A DNA stretch of 42,379 bases from Candidatus Poribacteria bacterium (GCA_016215705.1 JACRIR010000091.1:1-42379); one strand, 5' to 3'; shown: positions 1 to 8,195, counted from the stretch's first letter. Program-made: numbers and translations. The notes: a model not told the origin generated them from the letters alone.

Positions 1-2
1 AC

Positions 3-3000
3 AATCTGCGGCAACTTGTTCGTGAAGTTGTGTTGCGTTTAGCAGGGAAGAACGACAAAGCCGTGCGGCAACTGGAACTTACGTACGGCGGCGGCAAGAC
101 TCACACATTGATTGCGCTCCGCCACCTCGTGCATGAACCCGCCTCGCTGCCAGACCTTCCCGCGGTGGCTGAATTCATTCAAGAGATTGGCCCTGCCTGC
201 GTCGCGGGCGCGACAGGCAGGCAGCAACCACCCAAGTGTCGCGTGGCGGGATTGTGTTTCGATAAGCTCGACGTTGAGAAGGGCATGGACGTATCCAGTC
301 CGGCTCGTGAGACGCGGACACTCAAACAGCCTTGGAGCGTGCTGGCGTATCAGATTGCCGGCGATGAGGGGCTTAAACTCTTGCACGCGGAAGGAAAGGC
401 CGAGGAACGCGAAACCGCCCCCGCGGAGAATCTGCTCACTGAACTGTTGGAGCTTCCAGGCAAAAAAGGGCTCGGAACTCTCATTCTCATTGACGAGGTC
501 CTGATGTATGCCCGCGAAAAAGTAGGGCAGGATCGCGAGTGGCGCAGCCGACTCGTGAATTTCTTCCAGTATCTCACTCAGGCTGCGACCAAGGTGGACC
601 GATGTTGTGTCGTTGCCTCACTTCTGGCGACAGACCCTAGCAAAAGCGATACGCTGGGACGCCAACTGCAAGCTGAGCTGTATGACATATTCCAGCGTCA
701 GCGCGAAGAGGCAGTTGAACCGGTGGTTAAGGAGGATGTCGCCGAGGTGTTACGCCGCAGATTCTTTACACCGAAATCGCTTAAGGACAGCGGAGTGTTC
801 CGCCAGCACGTCGTCGCGGCGCTTAAGGGAATTCAAGCGGTTGACGAACAGACCGCCAAACAGGGCGCCGAGGCTGAGGAACGATTCCTGAGAAGCTATC
901 CGTTTCATCCGGAACTTACCGAGGTTCTATATGGAAAGTGGACTACTCTTGACCGTTTCCAACGGACCAGGGGAGTGTTGAGAACATTTGCGCTGGCGCT
1001 TCGCGAAGCTGTGAATTGGGATACGAGCCCTCTTATAGGTCCCGCCGTCTTCCTGACTGCGCCCGGCAGAGAAGGGCTTTCAGAAGCAACAAGAGAACTG
1101 GTCACAGTTGCCGACACTGAGGACTGCGAAGGCAAGCAACAGCGTTGGACGGGTATCTTGGACGGCGAGTTTTCCCGGGCGCGACATATTCAGGAAGAGT
1201 CTGTTGGTCTGAAGCATCGAGAGATCGAGCAAGCGGTAATCGCCACGTTCCTGCACTCGCAACCCATCGGGCAGAGCGCACAGACAAAAGACCTTATGTT
1301 GCTTTTAGGGTCCAATCGTCCCGATAAGATTGAACTCGAGAAAGGTTTATCTCGCTGGGCTCAGACTAGTTATTGGCTCGATGATATTCACTCAGCCGTG
1401 CTTGAGACACAATTACCTGCCAACTGGCGATTGGGGAATCGTCCGAACCTGACTCAAATGCACGCCGTGGCAGCGAAGAATACCTCGGATGATCTGGTTC
1501 GCGCCCGGTTGCTCGATGAAATCAGCAAGGTCAAGACGCTCTCAGCAGGCGCATCAGCCGGTGGAGTTCGTGTTCACACGCTGCCGGGCAGACCAAGGGA
1601 CATAGAAGACGACGGGGCGTTCCATTACGCAATCCTCGGGCCCTCCGCCGCCTCGGAATCGGGCAAGCCAAGCAGCGAAGCAACACGGTTTCTTGATGAA
1701 ACGACCGGAACTGACAGACCTCGTGTGTATCGCAATTCCGTTTTGCTGCTGACACCGTCGCGCGATGGTCTGGAGATTGCTCTCGCTCGGGTGCGCGACT
1801 ACTTGGCCTGGGAGCAAGTCAAGGAGGAAGTCAAGAAACAGCAGAAGGACGGAAATGTGGATGCCGCGCGCATGCTGACCCTGCAAATCAACATCGACAA
1901 AGCAAAGGGGAAAATGCCTGAGGCAATCCGGCAGGCCTACTGTATTGTGGTCACTGTTTCTGAGAAAAACGATGTTCAAGCATTCAAGATCGTTGTCACT
2001 GACGAGTTGCATTTCAACATCGTGAAGCACGATAAGAGATCGCGTGTTCAGGACACGGCAGTGACGGCTGAGGCGCTTCTGCCCGACGGTCCGTATAATC
2101 TTTGGCGGCCAGGGGAGACATCGAGGCGGGTCAAGGACCTTGCCGGCGCATTTGCGCAGCTTCCGCATCTCCCCAAAATGCTCAAGGCGAGCGCGATTCT
2201 CGATACCCTCGTAAGCGGATGCGAGCAAGGAACATTTGTGCTCCGGCTGACGAGGCCGGATGGTTCTTTCCGGACATGGTGGATGTCGCGACCGGATGAG
2301 GCCGCCTTGAACGACCCTGCGTTGGAGCTTGTGCTTCCGGAAGGTGCGGAACTCTCCGATATTTCGTCTGAGTTGCTTGCGCCGGACAGACTTCCCGGCC
2401 TCTGGCAAGGAGAAGAGACTACTGTTAAGACGCTATTTAAATATTTCGCCGGATCAAACGCCGTCCAGGTGAATCGCGGCCAGTACCAAGAGCCACTTTT
2501 CATTCCTAAGGCGGACAAGAAGACCGTCGAGACGGCCATCAATTCCGCCGTCGAAAACGATATCATCTGGTTGCTGTCAGGACCGGCCAGTATCCTGGGC
2601 GAAACGATTCAGCCGGGCATACTGTCTGCAAACTCCACGTTTCGCAAACCTCCGGCCGCTATACTCGCCGGCGAAATCCTTCCTCAAAATCTGCCGGATG
2701 CATGGAAGGACGACATAGCCACAGGTCTCTCGATTGCCACGTCGTTGTCAATGAAGCAGGGAAAGACTCTGCCTTGGAAGACAGTGAGAGATGTCATAAG
2801 CGCCGCCCTGCAAGGTCGCTTCCTGATTCTCGAAGAAACCTCCGTAAAATGGCCATGCGATTTCCCCTCAGCCCAATTGGCAAAGTTCAAGGCAGTCTCC
2901 GGAGTTTCTGAAACCGAGACCAGCGGCGGCTACAGGACGGGCGCCGGAGCCGGCGTCCTGGTTGCAGATGCCGAACTGGAACCTGCGCAAATACAAGACC

Positions 3001-3170
3001 TCGGCGACATCGTTCCCAAACTGCTCGATATCAAAGCAAAGACCAATGTGCCCATAAAGTTCAGTGTTCGAATTGAAATGGGTGATGGAAAGGAATTGCC
3101 GCCCCAAGACGCGACAAAAGAAATCAACAAATTGCTGAAGGAAATAAAAGAAGACTTCCGGTTGCAGTGA
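3..3170 (+). CDS. DUF499 family P-loop ATPase, 5'-truncated by window edge
   Basis: The frame is open from base 3, so the N-terminus lies outside the window; 1,055 residues are visible. Walker A is GGGKTHT (nt 87-107), the distinctive GGGKTH form of DUF499 ATPases, and Walker B is LILIDE (nt 480-497). The remainder is a long body of unassigned function, ending in a family-typical tail rich in Lys and Glu that contains LPPQDATKEINKLLKE. Known of the family: DUF499 proteins are often encoded with a DUF1156 methyltransferase and helicases in ARMADA-type (DISARM-related) anti-phage islands. Inference: this is the promoter-distal end of such an operon. None of the partners is in the window, because the next gene downstream is on the other strand. 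An ATG or GTG inside the visible part (for example nt 30) would remove residues just before the P-loop and is not the true start. The family call is firm; the defence role is moderate. Confidence 0.85.
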   Translation, partial: NLRQLVREVVLRLAGKNDKAVRQLELTYGGGKTHTLIALRHLVHEPASLPDLPAVAEFIQEIGPACVAGATGRQQPPKCRVAGLCFDKLDVEKGMDVSSPARETRTLKQPWSVLAYQIAGDEGLKLLHAEGKAEERETAPAENLLTELLELPGKKGLGTLILIDEVLMYAREKVGQDREWRSRLVNFFQYLTQAATKVDRCCVVASLLATDPSKSDTLGRQLQAELYDIFQRQREEAVEPVVKEDVAEVLRRRFFTPKSLKDSGVFRQHVVAALKGIQAVDEQTAKQGAEAEERFLRSYPFHPELTEVLYGKWTTLDRFQRTRGVLRTFALALREAVNWDTSPLIGPAVFLTAPGREGLSEATRELVTVADTEDCEGKQQRWTGILDGEFSRARHIQEESVGLKHREIEQAVIATFLHSQPIGQSAQTKDLMLLLGSNRPDKIELEKGLSRWAQTSYWLDDIHSAVLETQLPANWRLGNRPNLTQMHAVAAKNTSDDLVRARLLDEISKVKTLSAGASAGGVRVHTLPGRPRDIEDDGAFHYAILGPSAASESGKPSSEATRFLDETTGTDRPRVYRNSVLLLTPSRDGLEIALARVRDYLAWEQVKEEVKKQQKDGNVDAARMLTLQINIDKAKGKMPEAIRQAYCIVVTVSEKNDVQAFKIVVTDELHFNIVKHDKRSRVQDTAVTAEALLPDGPYNLWRPGETSRRVKDLAGAFAQLPHLPKMLKASAILDTLVSGCEQGTFVLRLTRPDGSFRTWWMSRPDEAALNDPALELVLPEGAELSDISSELLAPDRLPGLWQGEETTVKTLFKYFAGSNAVQVNRGQYQEPLFIPKADKKTVETAINSAVENDIIWLLSGPASILGETIQPGILSANSTFRKPPAAILAGEILPQNLPDAWKDDIATGLSIATSLSMKQGKTLPWKTVRDVISAALQGRFLILEETSVKWPCDFPSAQLAKFKAVSGVSETETSGGYRTGAGAGVLVADAELEPAQIQDLGDIVPKLLDIKAKTNVPIKFSVRIEMGDGKELPPQDATKEINKLLKEIKEDFRLQ

Positions 3171-3267
3171 TCCTGAAAGCAATGGGGTGAAGAAGGAGCG
3201 GATGGCGACGGAAGGTGTGCCGCCGGCGAGTTTGCGAACAAATTTGCACCTACAAAAGAGACGCGGC

Positions 3268-3732
3268 TCATTCTAGTTTTATTTTGTCGAGAGTGGCGGC
3301 GATGCGGGCTTTGTGGATGGCGATGGTGCGGGTGTTCGTCTCGATCTGGAGAAGCAACTCGATGCGCGCGTGGAGGCTGAGCAGGACGGTGATGGTGAAT
3401 ATTCCGAAAAGGAGAACGCCGAGAAGAAACATGAGGGTTCTGGGCCAACCGGGAAACGGCGCCAGCACGCCGGTCGTTATAAGGCCGATGGTGAGAACCT
3501 CGACCGTGTGCGATGCGAACCGAGAGAACTTCAAAAAGCGGCCCATCTTCTTTCTCTCGTCGGGCGATATGAAGAGGCCCGCGTTGATCGTAGCCTGCTC
3601 TCCCCCGGCAGAGTCGAGAACGGCTTTGGCAGCATCTTCAGCGGGCACGGCGGAACTCGCCCCGCTTCTGCCCACCTGTTTCAAATAGTCCTCTATGTCG
3701 CTGATAAGTTTGTCGATTTCGCGTTGTTCCAT
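3268..3732 (-). CDS. Small two-TM membrane protein of unknown function
   Basis: A 154-residue product starting at ATG 3732, with a good Shine-Dalgarno (GGGAG, 9 nt upstream). An in-frame upstream extension exists but is translated from a GAAAGG-rich repeat tract, so it was discarded. Residues 1-25 form a charged helix (EREIDKLISDIEDYL-like). Hydrophobic segments at about 76-92 and 98-120 are separated by a short PFPGWP turn. Residues 121-154 form a charged amphipathic helix. I do not recognise the family. It converges on the DUF499 gene with about 100 bp between them, so it is not part of that operon. The arrangement (cytosolic helix, helical hairpin, cytosolic helix) resembles small membrane scaffolds, but no function can be assigned. 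Confidence 0.6.
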   Translation of the reverse strand: MEQREIDKLISDIEDYLKQVGRSGASSAVPAEDAAKAVLDSAGGEQATINAGLFISPDERKKMGRFLKFSRFASHTVEVLTIGLITTGVLAPFPGWPRTLMFLLGVLLFGIFTITVLLSLHARIELLLQIETNTRTIAIHKARIAATLDKIKLE

Positions 3733-3746
3733 TATGTTCTCCCAAG

Positions 3747-3786
3747 AAAAAGGCGAAAGGCGAAAGGAACAAGGCGAAAGGGGAAA
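3747..3786. repeat. GAAAGG-rich purine tract
   Basis: Imperfect iteration of GGCGAAAG and GAAAGGAACAAG units directly upstream of the small membrane protein start. Similar tracts occur at 12889-12952, 13079-13133 (other strand), 25684-25760, 29107-29183, 34759-34805 and 38361-38390. Confidence 0.6.
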
Positions 3787-3828
3787 TGCAACAAAGAAGA
3801 AGAATCGATCCTGGTTCCCATGCCTTAC

Positions 3829-3874
3829 CTTTCTTTCACAGTTAGTCACGCTGAAGGCGTGATTTGGCGCTCCT
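3829..3874 (+). repeat. TTTCTTTCACA...GGCGCTCC hairpin repeat, copy 1
   Basis: Matches the sequence at 25638-25685 over about 50 bp: a conserved TTTCTTTCACA block, a small stem (TCACGC-TGAA-GGCGTGA here, GACCAC...GTGGTC in the other copy), then GGCGCTCCTRAGAA. The stem sequence changes on both sides between copies, so pairing is kept. Confidence 0.6.
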
Positions 3875-4109
3875 AAGAAGATGGGGGAGCGAATCCATCA
3901 TTGTCATTCTGTTGAAGCTGAATCAGTACGAGTATGGGAAAAGCAATCCGTATGCCAATATTTGTTTCGGCGGATAGAAGTCCGCAAGTCTATTTCTTCC
4001 AGAGGGTTAACGATCTTGGAGGCGACGCAGCAGACATCATGGTGAAGACCGGAAGGGGTAATTCTTGCCAGTAAGGGGGGAAAAAGGAATCTGCCGGGCA
4101 CACAAGTAA

Positions 4110-4129
4110 GGGCGCAATTCATTGCGCCC
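4110..4129. repeat. GGGCGC-ATTCAT-GCGCCC palindrome
   Basis: A 20-bp palindrome GGGCGCAATTCATTGCGCCC followed by CCTGTACGCATGAAT. It belongs to the dispersed family with GTAGGGGC/GCCCCTAC arms. Confidence 0.7.
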
Positions 4130-4185
4130 CTGTACGCATGAATCCAGAAATGTTATGTCCGTGATGCAAGAAGTTAAGGAATTTT

Positions 4186-4209
4186 GTAGGGGCGCGATTC
4201 ATCGCGCCC
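4186..4209. repeat. GTAGGGGCGC palindrome, GATTCATC core
   Basis: GTAGGGGCGC followed by GATTCATC and GCGCCC, near-identical to the unit at 15737-15759. It is the second unit of a tandem pair with 4110-4129. Confidence 0.7.
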
Positions 4210-4287
4210 GAGGGACCGCATTCTATGCGAATGAATTCGCACTTACGGAGAGTTTTACAGAAGACGGATCGGCGGCAAGAAAAGCGC

Positions 4288-4330
4288 GCTTATTCGGGGA
4301 CACGATGCGGCATCATGTCCCCGAATAAGC
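4288..4330. repeat. 43-bp GGGGACAC palindrome
   Basis: Arms of 21 nt around a single central base, beginning GCTTATTCGGGGACAC and ending GTCCCCGAATAAGC. There is one mismatch, which would be a G-U pair in RNA. It lies 36 bp beyond the HDOD gene stop in that gene's direction and could terminate its transcript, though no clear T-run follows. Confidence 0.75.
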
Positions 4331-4365
4331 ACGCAGCGCCGAACAATCGCGGGGCGACGCCCCGT

Positions 4366-5223
4366 TCAGGCGACGGAACCCACCAGTATATCCAGGTGTT
4401 CCATCTTCTTGGAGATAAGGTCCGCCAGGCTCATCAGTTTGTCGCTGTCGAGGTTGAGGAGTCTGAAGGCGCTCTCATCTTTCGGGGAAGGCACGGCTTC
4501 CTTCTTTATATAGTTCCCGAACGCCTTTGAGACGGCGTCGGCAACGTGGACGATTGATGTGAGCACGTAGGATTCGCGACAACTGAACGGAGTATGATGG
4601 AACAGAATGCTGTCGGTCAGTATCGGAGGCAGATTCCATTTCTCGGTCACCCAATAACCAACGTCGCAGTGGGTGACACCGAGCACCCGGCGCTCCGCTT
4701 CAAGCAGCGAGATTTTCCGGGCCTCGGCCAGAGTGACGATTTCACGGAATTCATTCGGGAATTGCTGGTCGAGCACGATTCGGCCGATGTCGTGCAGCAA
4801 TCCGACGACAAACCCCTCGTTGGTCTGTGCATTGACTCGGCGCTGAAGCGCCTCGGCGGTGGTGGCTGTCGCGAAACAGTGTTCCCAGAACTGGTGGCGG
4901 TCAAACATCCTTGTGGGCTCAGCGAAGCGGCTGAATATCGAAACTGAGAGAGCTATGTTCTGGACTTCTGCAAAACCCATGAGGACGACTGCCTGCGAAA
5001 CACTGGAGATGTCGCGGTTGGCCCCATAGAATGCTGAGTTCGCAATCTTAAGAATCTTCGCCGTGATTACCGGGTCCTCTACTATCTCTCTCTCGACATC
5101 GCGCGCGTCGGCCATGGGATTGTTCATGACCTCGAGGATTCTCAAGATAACGCCCGGGAGCGTCGAGAGCTCTTTGATACGCTCGGCTCGTTCTTTGAGT
5201 GCGGAAACCGTCAAGGCAGCCAT
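4366..5223 (-). CDS. HDOD domain signalling protein
   Basis: 285 residues from ATG 5223, chosen because GGAGGGG lies 7-8 nt upstream; a longer in-frame start lacks a ribosome site. After a short N-terminal helix (ERAERIKELSTLPGV) the product carries an HDOD domain over most of its length. It contains the typical EVMNNP, ITAKILKIANSAFYG and LMGFAEVQNIALS segments. Unlike many HDOD domains, it keeps an HD pair in VGLLHDIGRIVL. HDOD proteins act in bacterial signalling (chemotaxis-like, c-di-GMP-linked or stress pathways), usually through protein contacts. No receiver, GGDEF or EAL domain is attached, so the partner is unknown. It stands alone, with repeat-rich gaps on both sides. Confidence 0.88.
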   Translation of the reverse strand: MAALTVSALKERAERIKELSTLPGVILRILEVMNNPMADARDVEREIVEDPVITAKILKIANSAFYGANRDISSVSQAVVLMGFAEVQNIALSVSIFSRFAEPTRMFDRHQFWEHCFATATTAEALQRRVNAQTNEGFVVGLLHDIGRIVLDQQFPNEFREIVTLAEARKISLLEAERRVLGVTHCDVGYWVTEKWNLPPILTDSILFHHTPFSCRESYVLTSIVHVADAVSKAFGNYIKKEAVPSPKDESAFRLLNLDSDKLMSLADLISKKMEHLDILVGSVA

Positions 5224-5547
5224 TTTAACCCCTCCAGTCCTGATTGTTCCCCGCCGACAATACTTTCGTCCTGCTTTCGCGAAGCCGCCAGTAGATTCCC
5301 CAAAGGTCATTTGAGGGGTTTTCCCCCGGCATCGCTATTCAGTGCGATGATAATAAGAGCAACTTCTGTGCCAAGAACTCTTTCTCTTGAAAAGGCTGGT
5401 TTTTGGCCTTTTTCTCAAACAAAATTGATGAAATCCATGAACTCCTGTACGTTTTTCGGAACCGAGCGGTTACGTTTTTGTAATAGAACTGACATTTTTG
5501 GGAATTAAAGTAACCCAAAAAAGGGCGCTGAATAGTGTGTGCGATAG

Positions 5548-5580
5548 ATCCCCCCTGCCCCCTTTGCGAAAGGGGGGGAT
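5548..5580. repeat. CCCCCTTT...AAAGGGGG palindrome, copy 1
   Basis: ATCCCCCCCTGCCCCCTTT, a short GCG loop, then an AAAGGGGGGGAT arm. It is the same class as 12841-12887 and 16548-16587. Confidence 0.65.
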
Positions 5581-5613
5581 ACGGGACGGCGAAGATGCGA
5601 GGCGCTTCGGAAA

Positions 5614-5637
5614 GGGCGCAACATGCTGCGCCCCTAC
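5614..5637. repeat. GGGCGC...GCGCCCCTAC palindrome, ACATGCT core
   Basis: GGGCGCAACATGCTGCGCCC followed by CTAC. It has the arms of the GTAGGGGC family, but the core is neither ATTCAT nor any other core seen in this window. Confidence 0.6.
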
Positions 5638-5640
5638 GAA

Positions 5641-5722
5641 CAAAAAAATGAACAGAATAAACAAACGAACGAACAACCGAACGGGAGCGAACGAGCAAAC
5701 GACCGACCGAGTGAACGAGCAA
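5641..5722. repeat. Degenerate tandem GAACGAAC-type array
   Basis: Roughly 80 bp made of 4- and 8-base units such as AACGAACG, ACCGAACG, GAGCGAAC and GACCGACC, strongly C-rich within an A/G-rich strand. It resembles slipped-strand microsatellite sequence. It has no coding support in any frame. Confidence 0.55.
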
Positions 5723-5786
5723 TCATTTGGAGAATTTCAAGAGATAGTGTTTGTGAAGAATCTCTCTTGCCCGCTTTGTCCTCGCG

Positions 5787-6758
5787 CTAAACCTCGTCCA
5801 GAACATAGAGAGGTGGCTGACCGGAGGCGACCCGTTTGAAATTGTCGAATGATTCGGTGAGGAATCGCATCGAGACCTCGCGAGTCACACCTGCCGTGTG
5901 CGGGGTAAGTATTATGTTTTCGGCTTTGAGCAGAGGGCTGTCGGCATTCAAGGGCTCTTCTTTGAATACGTCAACCGCTGCTGCCCCGATTATTCCCCGG
6001 TCAAGCGCTTCCGCGAGGGCCGCCTCGTCGACGACTTCGCCTCGGGAGGACTGTATGAAAAGGGCCGTCGATTTCATCATGCCAAACTGCCTTGCGCCGA
6101 TCATTCCGTTGGTCAGCTTTGTCAGGGGCACATGCACCGTTATCACATCCGATTCCGTAAGAATCTCATCGAGCGACGCCCTTCTCACGTTTAATTCCTT
6201 TTCGAGTTCTGGCGGAAACGTCAGGATATCGCTGTAGAGGGTGGTCACATCGAAGCCTTTCAAACGGCGCGCCACCTCTTTTCCTATTCTGCCGAGCCCG
6301 ATGATGCCAACGGTCTTCTTCCAGAGCTCGAAGCAGCCCTTAAGGAGCAATTCGCTCATTTTCCATTGTCCTTGTTTCATGGTGGCGTCGGATTCGGTCA
6401 ATCGTTTGTAGAGCGCTATGATGACCATAATCGTGTGTTCGGCGACCGCCACGGAGTTTGCGCCTGGAATATTTGCGACTGGAACACCGTGCGCTTTGGC
6501 GGCAGGAAGGTCCACGTTGTCGAAGCCGGCCCCCAGGCGCTGGATGAGCTTGAGCTTTTTTGCCGGTTTGATGATCTCCTTGGTAATAGGCTCGAGGCCC
6601 ACGAGGAAGAAGTCGGCGTCGGGCGCTTCCGAAATCGCTTTCTCGGCGTATGCCTTCCCGTCAGTTTCGGAAGAAACGATGACCGACGTCCATCCCTCGG
6701 GGAGCATTGCATCGATGAGAAACTTCGCGTTGGGGTTCACAAAACTGAGTATCTTCAT
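5787..6758 (-). CDS. D-2-hydroxyacid dehydrogenase (SerA-like)
   Basis: 323 residues from ATG 6758, with GGAG 8 nt upstream; an upstream in-frame ATG (6800) has no ribosome site. It is a D-isomer-specific 2-hydroxyacid dehydrogenase. The N-terminal substrate half contains RLGAGFDNVDL and the family pattern PVANIPGANSVAVAEHT. A Rossmann NAD-binding motif GIIGLGRIGKEV follows, with catalytic Arg in SSRGEVVDE, Glu in DVFKEEPL and His in TPHTAG. The reaction is NAD-linked oxidation or reduction of a 2-hydroxy/2-keto acid. It lacks the ACT or intervening domains of long PGDH, so phosphoglycerate versus another hydroxyacid cannot be decided. No serine-pathway neighbours are present. Confidence 0.88.
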   Translation of the reverse strand: MKILSFVNPNAKFLIDAMLPEGWTSVIVSSETDGKAYAEKAISEAPDADFFLVGLEPITKEIIKPAKKLKLIQRLGAGFDNVDLPAAKAHGVPVANIPGANSVAVAEHTIMVIIALYKRLTESDATMKQGQWKMSELLLKGCFELWKKTVGIIGLGRIGKEVARRLKGFDVTTLYSDILTFPPELEKELNVRRASLDEILTESDVITVHVPLTKLTNGMIGARQFGMMKSTALFIQSSRGEVVDEAALAEALDRGIIGAAAVDVFKEEPLNADSPLLKAENIILTPHTAGVTREVSMRFLTESFDNFKRVASGQPPLYVLDEV

Positions 6759-6887
6759 ATCAGGTTCTCCTCTGTTAGCGTCCTCGTCTTCATGCCACAA
6801 GTATCCTGATGTTCACGCCTTCTATGTCATTTGAGAGCATAATTGTACCTCAAAGGCACAAAGAGCGCAAAAAAGAGACAAGAAGCC

Positions 6888-6920
6888 TGATCACGAATAC
6901 TACGAACGGGACGAATTACA
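6888..6920 (+). repeat. CACGAATG-type short repeat, copy 1
   Basis: Three spaced ACGAA units (TCACGAAT, TACGAACG, GACGAATT). The pattern matches the opposite strand of 13029-13065, where the units are TCACGAAT, CACGAATG and GACGAATG. Confidence 0.45.
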
Positions 6921-7018
6921 TCTATAGAAATAGGAGTCGCGGATGGAAGACGGCGAATCCGCTTGTGTGTCCGCATCATTCCGCATCCATCACTCATCAT
7001 TGCTCCCTTTCGCCTTCT

Positions 7019-7924
7019 TCAGAGCAGCATCTCCTGCATCGGCGCATCGGGGTCGGCGAGCGCTTTCAGAGCGGGGAAACTTTGCAGAAGCACCGCCGGC
7101 GCCCGCACTCGCTTCCCGAGTAAGGCCGCTTTGAACATAAGCGCATTGCAGACAGCCTGCCCCCTGAAATGGTTGTTCGCAATCACATAAACCGACTGCG
7201 CTTTCTCCGCCATCTTTTGCGCTCGCGCTATCCACGGGGCCAGTTCTCGTTCCGTGTAGAGGTAATCATACCTCTCGTCCCTGCCGGCGGCCTCTCGGAA
7301 CCAGTTCTCTTTATTCCGGCCGTGGAGACGAATGTAAGCTATGTCGCCCACTATGCGATCGAGAGGTTTGAGGGACCCTCTGAAAAGGGGCTGATCGATC
7401 GAGCACAGGTTCGCCCCCATCTCATCGAGAGCAGCAAAAGCTTCCGGATTGTTCCATGAAAAATGTCGCACTTCGGCGACAAGGGGGATGTTTTCGATCC
7501 GGCGCACAAGTTCTCGCAGGTATGTCAGGTTTTCGGAGGTCATATGGAATGAATGCGGAAACTGCGCGAGCAACGCGCGGCCAAGGCCGGACTGGAAGAT
7601 GGGTCGAATTCGGGAAAGAAAGTCAGTCAACTCCGAAGGCTGCCAATGATCTTCGCGCGAATGCGTGAAACGCTGCCAAAGCTTGACGGTGAAAGAGAAG
7701 TCCTGGATGTCTCTCACGCGCTGACACCAATTCAGAACGTCGTCGGGGTCCGGCGGTCGGTAGAAGGTGTTGTTTATTTCAATGACGTCGACGAAGCCCG
7801 CCAGATATCTGAGGTGGTCGGCTGCACGGTTGTCGGACGGGGGATAGACAATTCCTTGCCAGTCAGGATAATACCAACCTGCGACACCGACCCTGATTCG
7901 CGCCTTCTCGTTCTGTGTGATCAT
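7019..7924 (-). CDS. DUF72 (YecE-like) TIM-barrel protein
   Basis: 301 residues from ATG 7924, with an AAGGGAT-like ribosome site. It is a full-length DUF72 protein with the hallmarks RVGVAGWYYPDW near the start, VIEINNTFYRPP, FTVKLWQRFTH, LAQFPHSF, VAEVRHFSW, AYIRLHGRN and VIANNHFRGQAVCNAL. The family adopts a TIM-barrel fold; its biochemical role is not established. The gene is monocistronic, on the same strand as the dehydrogenase but separated from it by 260 bp of non-coding sequence. Confidence 0.9.
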   Translation of the reverse strand: MITQNEKARIRVGVAGWYYPDWQGIVYPPSDNRAADHLRYLAGFVDVIEINNTFYRPPDPDDVLNWCQRVRDIQDFSFTVKLWQRFTHSREDHWQPSELTDFLSRIRPIFQSGLGRALLAQFPHSFHMTSENLTYLRELVRRIENIPLVAEVRHFSWNNPEAFAALDEMGANLCSIDQPLFRGSLKPLDRIVGDIAYIRLHGRNKENWFREAAGRDERYDYLYTERELAPWIARAQKMAEKAQSVYVIANNHFRGQAVCNALMFKAALLGKRVRAPAVLLQSFPALKALADPDAPMQEMLL

Positions 7925-8144
7925 GAGTATCCCTTGCGCATGCGTGTTTCGCCCCGTAGTATAACCTCACGCTCAGAGTCCATGCAAATCGCTATCTTGC
8001 ACGGTGCAATATTCACGTTGCGGTTTCGGGCGATCACCCGGGCGGCACATGGAAATAATGTACATGACAACTTGCTGTGTATCAAAGGCTTATAGAGGAA
8101 GGCGCCCTTTGACCCATGTGGCACGGATAATGCCCTTAGCTATT

Positions 8145-8174
8145 TATGAACGGGAAAACGATTCCTCGTTCATA
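8145..8174. promoter_or_regulatory. Inverted repeat in the leader of the acyltransferase gene
   Basis: Perfect 8-bp arms TATGAACG (8145-8152) and CGTTCATA (8167-8174) around a 14-base spacer, ending 6 bp before the AGGAGG ribosome site. It could be an operator or a leader hairpin. No regulator is identified. Confidence 0.3.
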
Positions 8175-8195
8175 CTTATAAGGAGGTTGAAGGTT

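Larger units (their letters stand above)
3733..4365. other. Gene-free interval with several dispersed repeats
   Basis: No credible coding sequence was found in these 633 bases. The interval holds a GAAAGG-rich tract (3747-3786), a TTTCTTTCACA/GGCGCTCC hairpin repeat (3829-3874), two GGGCGC-ATTCAT-GCGCCC palindromes (4110-4129 and 4186-4209), a perfect GCGAATGAATTCGC-type half (about 4227-4241), a 43-bp GGGGACAC palindrome (4288-4330) and a GGGGCGACGCCCC hairpin just past the HDOD gene stop (4351-4363). The two GCGC palindromes and their TACGCATGAAT-like spacer resemble a diverged version of the composite repeat found at 15234, 15617, 34862 and 38418. Confidence 0.7.
5224..5786. other. Gene-free interval upstream of the HDOD gene
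   Basis: No credible coding sequence in 563 bases. It contains a CCCCC/GGGGG palindrome (5548-5580), a GGGCGC...GCGCCCCTAC palindrome with ACATGCT core (5614-5637), and a low-complexity array of AACGAAC/GAGCGAAC-like units (5641-5722). The promoter of the HDOD gene should lie here, but no clear -35/-10 pair was identified. Confidence 0.6.

Noticed and set aside
1554-2408. A 284-residue minus-strand frame inside the DUF499 gene
   Set aside because: Codon-shadow of the GC-rich DUF499 reading frame; basic, low-complexity composition and no recognisable motif.
4110-4209. Regularly repeated palindromes as a CRISPR array
   Set aside because: Spacing is irregular, only two units are close together, there are no spacers of constant length, and no cas gene is present.
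8004-8195. An upstream start for the PlsC-type gene
   Set aside because: No ribosome site, and the product would gain an N-terminal extension not seen in the family; ATG 8196 has AGGAGG.
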